Shown: positions 57,918 through 64,000 of the stretch, in pieces
How positions within the stretch are numbered: position 1 is the stretch's first letter
How the letters are laid out: each line of letters starts with the position of its first letter
Source: Collybiopsis luxurians FD-317 M1
Lineage: Eukaryota; Basidiomycota; Agaricomycetes; Agaricales; Omphalotaceae
Assembly: GCA_000827265.1 (NCBI GenBank)
Contig: KN834773.1
Location: 672,541-736,540 of the forward strand
Direction of reading: 5' to 3'
DNA length: 64,000 nucleotides
Notes under the pieces: generated by a model
What the model was told of the DNA's origin: nothing
Seen by the model: the letters and a program-made list of their open reading frames with translations, nothing else
Databases searched by the model: none
Translations under genes and position numbers: made by a program

Positions 57918-58129
57918 TATCATTTGTTGGGCATTGCACATAACTACCAGTTTGATGAATCTGTTGTCTTCTAGTTTCCATTGACAACTAGAGCTTTCCA
58001 AGCTGTCCCAATGGCAGTTCCTCGGATCAAAATTTCAAGCACAGCAAGGTTTGTTCTCACGTTAGTGATACTTTAAAAGCAGTTGGATGTCCATCTCAGT
58101 TCTTGAACAGCAACTACCATCATCTCCTC

Positions 58130-61100
58130 ATGGAACACTTCAGACCCGAAACTGGAGGGCCTTATATGCAAGAGAGTTCCAGTCAATGTAAGGAGCTCAG
58201 TCATGACTTTGTATTAGGAGAAGTTTTAACTCAAGATGCCTCTCAAGCTCATGTTCTATCAGGGGCATCCAATTTTACAATAGAAGGTTCCTCAATTTTC
58301 ACTGCTGGAAGGAATCTCATTGTTACACATTCTGGTAGGATACATAATATAAATTATCGGTGTAAAGTATTGACAAACTCTTTGCAGCAGCCAAGGATGT
58401 ATTTGACACTCTTAAGGAAAAACTTAATCCAATTGTCAATCCAGTTAAAAAACAAATCAGTTGCATGGATGGGACCCGCATCAACATTCTCGAGGATCTC
58501 TGTCAGTGGGTTTTAGGTTCGGACAGTTGCATAGCATGGGTCCATGGTCTAGCAGGAAGTGGAAAAAGTGCAATAGCAGTTTCTCTGGCTGAGAGACTCC
58601 GAGGAATGGATAACCATGTGACCTTAGCCCTGACCTTTCATTGCATTAAAGGTCAAGAAACAAGTACCACTGCTTTGCTTGTGCCAACCATCTGCTATCA
58701 TTTAGCAAAGATATATCCAGAGTATGCTACAGCTTTGCTGGATGTATTTCTCAAGGACATTTCCTTGCATCCAGTAAGCATACCTCTGAAGGAACAGTTG
58801 TCCATATTTTGCAAACCTTTGTATTCCATTGGTTCATCCAAGCCCACAATAATTATAATTGATGGACTGGATGAATGGGGAAAACCGAGGGAACAGCTCA
58901 TCCTTCTTGAAAATTTGCAGGCTCATTTGACAAAGATTCGATGGATTCGGATAGTAGTAACAAGTCGGCCCAATGCTGAAATGCAAAGAGCCTTGACAAA
59001 TAAGGCTCAGGTTCAGCCATTTGACCTGACTATTGAATACCCCGCTCACCATGATATTGAGCTGTTCTTCCAGAAAAGTTTTGACTATCTGGATGATCAA
59101 GGAGTTTTGACTCACAGTCATATACAAGGCTTAACATCCAAGGCAGATGGTCTTTTCATTTGGGCCAACACTGCGATGGAATTCATTGAATCAGGCATAG
59201 ATAGAGTAGCAAATGCCCAAGTTGTATTACAGCTAAAAGAGCATGAGAGTGAAACCGAGCATTCCCATGCCAGCTTGTACGATTTGTATGGAGAAGTGAT
59301 AGGAGAACACTTTAAAAATAAACAAAATCAGCCGATATTTCATTCAGTTGTAGGCCCAATAATTTTAGCTTATGAGCCTTTGGCAATTGAAGCTTTAGCA
59401 AAGATGTTAAGCTTTCATTCAAATGTGACTACACATGTAATTACAAGGGTGCTTGATGTTTTGAAGGCAGTTTTGTATGTGCGTAGTGGAAAAATATATT
59501 ACCACCTGTCATTTGCAGAGTTCTTATACTCTAATCAATGTCCAACTGAGTTCAAGATCCAAAATTCTCTGCATTATGATTTAGCAAAAATGTGCTTAAC
59601 TGTGTTGTTTAAGGAACTCAAGTTCAATTTATGCAACCTGCAAACCTCTTCAATTCTAAATTGTGACATACAGGATTTGGAGGAAAAGATAAATCAGGAG
59701 GTGTCACCCCAGCTGCAGTATAGTGCCCAATGGTGGGCACATCATGTAGAAAATGTTGAGCATGATACAGAAATTATAAATAGAGTGGCAGAGATTACAA
59801 GTAGTAGCTATATGTTATTCTGGATTGAATGCATGAGTCTTATGGGAAAAATTGATGGAATAACAATAAGTGTAAAGAAGTTAAGAACATGGGCCTGGAA
59901 GATGAAGGTAAAGATACTTTTAAAAGATGCACAAATATATACTGAATTTTGAATAGAATGAACAGATTCAGGAGATTATGAAAGAACTTGAGAACTTTGT
60001 TATTGCATTCTCGGTCCCCTTGTATGAGAGTACCCCGCATCTATATCTGTCAGGATATGCACATATACCTCCAGGATCTGTTCTGTTACAAAAGAAGAAC
60101 ACAGTGCCTCAAAAAGTGGTTAAAACAATGAGATATGGGTATGAATCCGAGTGGGAAAAGTCATTGCATATGATTGATACTACAAGTGCAGTACTGGGTG
60201 TAGCATATTCACCTGATGGTCAATGTTTAGTATCCGCAAACAGTGACCACACAGTAAAGTTTTGGAATGCTCAAACAGGGAAGCAGATTGGAGAACCACT
60301 TATAGGCCATACTGATGCAGTTTTTTCAGTGGCTTATTCACCGGATGGTCAGTTTGTTGTTTCTGGTTCTCTGGATAAAACAGTAAGGATTTGGAATGTT
60401 CAAACAGGAGAGCAAGGGGGGGAGCCACTTATAGGCCACACTAAATGCATTTGCTCTGTGGCATATTCATCAAATGGTCAGTATGTATTATCTGGGTCTT
60501 ACGACACAACAATAAGAATCTGGAATGTTCAAACTAGAGAGCAGGTAGGGGGGCCACTCATAGGTCACACTGACTGTGTTTCCTCTGTGGCATATTCACC
60601 TAATGGCCAATATGTGGTGTCTGGCTCTCGTGATGCCACCGTGAGGATCTGGGATGTTCAAACAGGCCTGCAGCTCAGGGAGCCAATTAGAGGCCACACT
60701 AATTGGGTTTTATCAGTGGCGTGCTCTCATAATGGTCAATTTGTAGTATCTGGCTCTCGGGACAGAACGGTGAGGATTTGGAATATTCAAACTGGCCTGC
60801 TGGTTGGTGATCCACTCAGAGGCCACAGTCAAGAGATCACCGCTGTGGCCTATTCATCTGATGATCAATATGTGGCGTCTGGCTCATGGGACAAAACGGT
60901 TAGAATTTGGAGCACTCAGACAGGACTTCAAGTTGGAAAACCATTTAAAGGTCATACTGGTGTAATTTCATCAGTAGGATACTCACCTGATGATCAATGT
61001 GTGGTGTCCGGCTCTACTGACAGAACATTGACTATTTGGAATGCTCATATTGGTCTCCAAGTTGAAAGGTCACCTAAAGGCCACACTAATTCAGTTCGCT

Positions 61101-62287
61101 CAGTGGGATTTTCGCCAAATGGTCATTATGTGGTTTCTGGCTCTTATGATCAAACAATAAGTATTTGGAATGCTCAGACAGGCATTCAAGTTTGGGAGCC
61201 ACTTGAAGCCCATAATGGTCCAGTATTCTCAGTAGCATTTTCACCTGATGGTCAATATATAGTTTCTGGTTCTGGTGACAAGACAGTGAGAATCTGGGAT
61301 ACTCAAGCAGGTCTCCAGGTCAGAAAGGCTCTCAAAGGCCACACTGATTCAGTTCGTTCAGTAGTATATTCACCCAGTGGTCAAAGTTTGGTATCTAGCT
61401 CTTGGGACAAAACACTTAGGATTTGGGATGCCCAAACAGGAATGCAAATTGGGGAGCCACTTGTGGGCCACACTAATTGGGTTAACTCAGTGGCTTATTC
61501 ACCAGATGGTAAATATGTAGTGTCAGGTTCTCATGATCAAACAGTACGAATTTGGAATGTTCAAACTCAGCTGCAAGTTGGAGAGCCACTTGAAGGGCAT
61601 ACTGGCTGGATTCACTGTGTGGCATACTCACCTGATGGTCAATACATAGTGTCTGGTGCTGAAGACAAGACAGCAAGAATTTGGAATGCCCAAACAGGTC
61701 TGCAGGTTGGGGAGCCACTTCAAGGCCACAATAGTGTGATCTACTCTGTAGGATATTCACCTGATGGCCAGTATGTAGTATCTGGCTCTGGAGACAGGAC
61801 AGTAAGAGTGTGGAATACTCAAACAGGTCTCCAGGTTGGGAAGTCACTGAAAGGGCACATCAACGCAGTTCGCTCAGTGGGATATTCACCTGATGGTCGA
61901 TATGTAGTATCTAGCTCTGAAGATCAAACAGTAAGGATTTGGGATACCCAGCCTGAACACCATGTTGGGCTGGCATTCGATGACTACCAAACACCTGGTA
62001 TACTCGATGTCAATGTCACCACACCAACAACCAGTTCCATTCTCCATCCGGAGTGTCATGTTCAACTACCTCCAGGCATTGATCTGGGTCATATCAACCA
62101 ACGTGGTTGGCTTTGCTCAGAAGATGGACAGCTTATTCTTTGGCTTCCTCCCTGGACGAGGTCTGGGTTTGCAGATAAACGCCAAGTTCTCACCATTCCT
62201 GCAAATGCAGAAAACTGTGCCCTTTCTGTGACCTGGGAAAACTTTGTCTATGGGAATCAATGGACTGAATGTTGGGGTCACACATAA
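58130..62287 (+). CDS. NACHT-WD40 receptor (NLR-like STAND protein) with 14 WD repeats
   Basis: Three exons, about 1,345 residues. A short N-terminal region contains GASNFTIEGSSIFTAGRNLI. Then an intron near 58330-58390 joins to CMDGTRINILEDLCQW and the NACHT ATPase: Walker A GLAGSGKSAIA, Walker B TIIIIDGLDEW, RIVVTSRPN sensor, then a helical region ending before the second intron (59909-59964), which joins WKMK to NEQIQEIMKELEN. The C-terminal half holds 14 consecutive WD40 units of 43 residues (GHTxxVxSVAYSPDGQYVVSGSxDxTVRIWNxQTGLQVGEPL), enough for two seven-bladed propellers. A 3' unit of about 110 residues follows. Such genes (HET-E/D family in Podospora) sense non-self and trigger cell death. 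The start is the first ATG in frame; a 5' exon from ATG 58011 could splice in to add about 13 residues. CpG-poor, no lesions. Confidence 0.88.
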
Positions 62288-63794
62288 ACAGCTAGATTTA
62301 TAATAGTGACCACTTCAGTTTCCGCCTTAATTGATGTCTTATTCTAAAGATTAAAATATGCATCTGTTTTTCATTCAAGAATAAATTGTATTTCTGCATG
62401 ATTTTTTCATCTCAGGCATTCATTCTGACTTCAACTCTTGCGGGCTCTAAGCTGATAATCTGCATTTTCTTATTTCTCTCCAGATTTTCTGTTCGGTGAT
62501 CTACTGAGTTGTTTTCTTGAAGGCGAATACAGGATGTCCCTGTTTATATAAAATATTGTAAGAAAATTTTCTTATTCATGTAAGTACTAAGATACTTGTT
62601 TTTGATTGGTTATATCAGTACTTTGTGCCGTGTACACTGTATCATTGAGGTTAAAAGTCCTTTCCACAATCATGTCCGGACACTCCTTTTCAAGTCAAGT
62701 AGAATTTGGGTAGCGTAGTAGGTACTCGTTTTTTTAAGATTGCGGCTTTGAGTCTCATGACAGATGACAACCAAGTTGGATAGGAAGTTGTCTTTCTGGA
62801 TTTTTCTAACTTGAATTTTTTTGATGGAGCATTTTTGAAGTTTTTTTTTTTCTAATGAGCTGATCAACAAGTTGGAAGGTGCTGCATAACAATGAGTTGG
62901 CATTTGGAACAGTACAATGACATACATTGCCTGGGAGTGTTCTAGCATGCGAGAACTAGTTTCGATGCATCAAGTCGCAGTGGATATTCTCTAGGAATCT
63001 ATCGATGGTTGGCAAATGGCAAGGTCTGGCTAGCTTGATCGGATAGAGCGTCAGACTCTTACAAAAGCTACAGTGGTGTCTGAGAGCTAGGGTACTAGAT
63101 CGAGCTGATCTAGTAAAAAGCAGATTCTTATTGTCTGTGTTGTTGAGGCAATTCAGCATGACCTGCGATTCGCGAAAAAGCCGCCGGGTACGATCGACTC
63201 GATCAGCTACCACTCTACAAGGCCTTGAGTTTGACCCTTGCGGTGGGCTATGGAACAGAACGCGGCTGAGAGGTCTTTTACTTCCTGAAGTTCATATAAC
63301 AACTGCTATAGGTTTAGATTGGGTTTGGATTTTTTCATTTTTGACAAAAAAAGAAGCTACTATTTTACCCATATTGTTTTAAGAGACATCTGTAAGTAAG
63401 TAAGTATTCAGACATTGCAGGATCCATGCCAAATTCAAGTAATCCATATAAGTATGGTGGAAGCAAGCACCGGAATCCACTGCCCTCTATTGTGGTATAT
63501 ATGCATTATCATATCCTACCTTGATTCTTCTGACCTGAAATTGGCGGATGTTGGGAATCTAACTAGAATTACCACTGGCAGCGGTAAAGGTTATTCAAGA
63601 ATATTACCAGTCAACTCTCGCACAATTGTTATATGTGACCTCAAGTTCTACTGAATATGAGCAACCGAGAAACGAGGCTGGCTTCTGATAAATATGAGTA
63701 TATAAAAGGTTGGCGAGAGAATAAGTCACATGTACAACAATATCCAAAAAGCCAAGGATCTTACAACTCATTGAGGTGTTACTAAGTATGGATT
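62288..63794. other. 3' flank of the NLR gene, no supported gene
   Basis: 1.5 kb, AT-rich with several long T runs (near 62830). Small frames (62670-62948 minus, 62956-63213 minus, 63415-63654 plus) show no motif. Contains the tRNA-like remnant at 63022-63098. Confidence 0.4.
63022..63098 (+). other. tRNA-Lys(CUU)-like remnant
   Basis: GTCTGGCTAGCTTGATCGG looks like a 5' acceptor plus A-box. The D arm closes with GAGC. The anticodon stem TCAGA/TCTGA encloses CTCTTA followed by a small intron-like insert. The variable region GAGCT is present, but the T arm (AGGGTACTAGATCG) does not form the usual stem-loop. A box B-like GAGTTTGACCC appears only 130 nt further on. Probably a disrupted gene. 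Confidence 0.3.
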
Positions 63795-64000
63795 CAAGTA
63801 TGGCAAGGATTTCGAACAATGACAACTGAACCATACCTACTTTCCAAGTCGACCGAGTGGTGCCTGTTCCCAATCCCAGCGTGCGGTGAATCCGGGACAA
63901 ATGGGTTTACAGGGCGAATCCAACACAGAGAAAGTTTGGGTCTACCTCTCTTGAGTTTTTGCAGACTATCTAGCTCTGCCTCTGTGAAAGATGGCTGGCC
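63795..64000 (-). pseudogene. C-terminal remnant of a third F-box/LRR-like gene, cut by window end
   Basis: Minus-strand reading from the window edge gives PSFTEAELDSLQKLKRGRPK, LSLCWIRPV and then a diverged tail, closely like the end of the remnant at 56294-56851 (SSFTEAELDSLQRLKECGLR). The gene continues beyond the window, so it may be intact upstream; only its last 60 or so codons are visible. Confidence 0.55.

Noticed and set aside
1..64000. CRISPR array, prokaryotic operons, ribosome-binding sites
   Set aside because: The DNA is eukaryotic with spliced genes; no regularly spaced direct repeats with unique spacers were found. The regular 129-nt units at 60-62 kb are coding WD40 repeats.

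Overview
The window is nuclear DNA of a filamentous basidiomycete, almost certainly Agaricomycetes. The signs are many 50-60 nt GT-AG introns, very small exons, families expanded in that class (DUF6533/DUF6534-type membrane proteins, F-box proteins with a variable LRR-like C-terminal part, TPR-CHAT proteins, NACHT-WD40 receptors, secreted GMC oxidoreductase, GH29) and several non-autonomous DNA transposons. No species call is possible. Gene models were built by hand-splicing the sequence; no database search was run.

Layout. 0-6.3 kb: a tandem pair of DUF6533-type multi-pass membrane genes, the first apparently intact (18 exons in 2 kb), the second a decayed copy. 6.3-10.5 kb: no supported gene. 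10.5-12.6 kb: a DUF6534-type membrane gene with unresolved frame breaks. 14.1-15.5 kb: a single-TM, Ser/Thr-rich protein. 15.9-16.8 kb (minus): acireductone dioxygenase of methionine salvage. 17-24 kb: a transposon-rich stretch holding one intact 7-TM-like gene (18.8-20.1 kb) and a long-decayed copy of an RNA exonuclease 4 (REX4) gene broken up by nested MITEs. 24.2-28 kb: an F-box gene and the intact REX4 parent gene. 29.3-34.7 kb: a TPR-CHAT (caspase-like) gene facing a decayed STAND ATPase-TPR gene. 36-39.1 kb: a large disordered protein carrying about ten SUMO-consensus motifs. 39.5-42.6 kb: secreted alpha-L-fucosidase (GH29). 43.1-48.6 kb (minus): a very large protein with an RA-like N-terminus and a PH domain split by a long insertion. 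50.3-52.7 kb (minus): secreted GMC oxidoreductase. 53-56 kb: an ING-family PHD-finger gene preceded by its truncated tandem copy. 56.3-64 kb: a NACHT-WD40 receptor with 14 WD repeats, flanked by C-terminal remnants of two F-box genes, a telomere-like tract and a Tc1/mariner-like MITE.

Two sequence climates alternate. Housekeeping and secreted-enzyme genes (about 9-16, 24-28, 36-56 kb) are CpG-rich. The expanded membrane-protein, NLR/STAND and repeat regions (1-8, 17-24, 32-35, 56.5-63 kb) are CpG-poor and TpG/CpA-rich, as expected if they have been methylated and deaminated. Functionally the window mixes core metabolism and chromatin genes (ARD, REX4, ING) with a regulated-cell-death or allorecognition-like set (TPR-CHAT, STAND-TPR remnant, NACHT-WD40); any cooperation among the latter is inference from family and proximity only.
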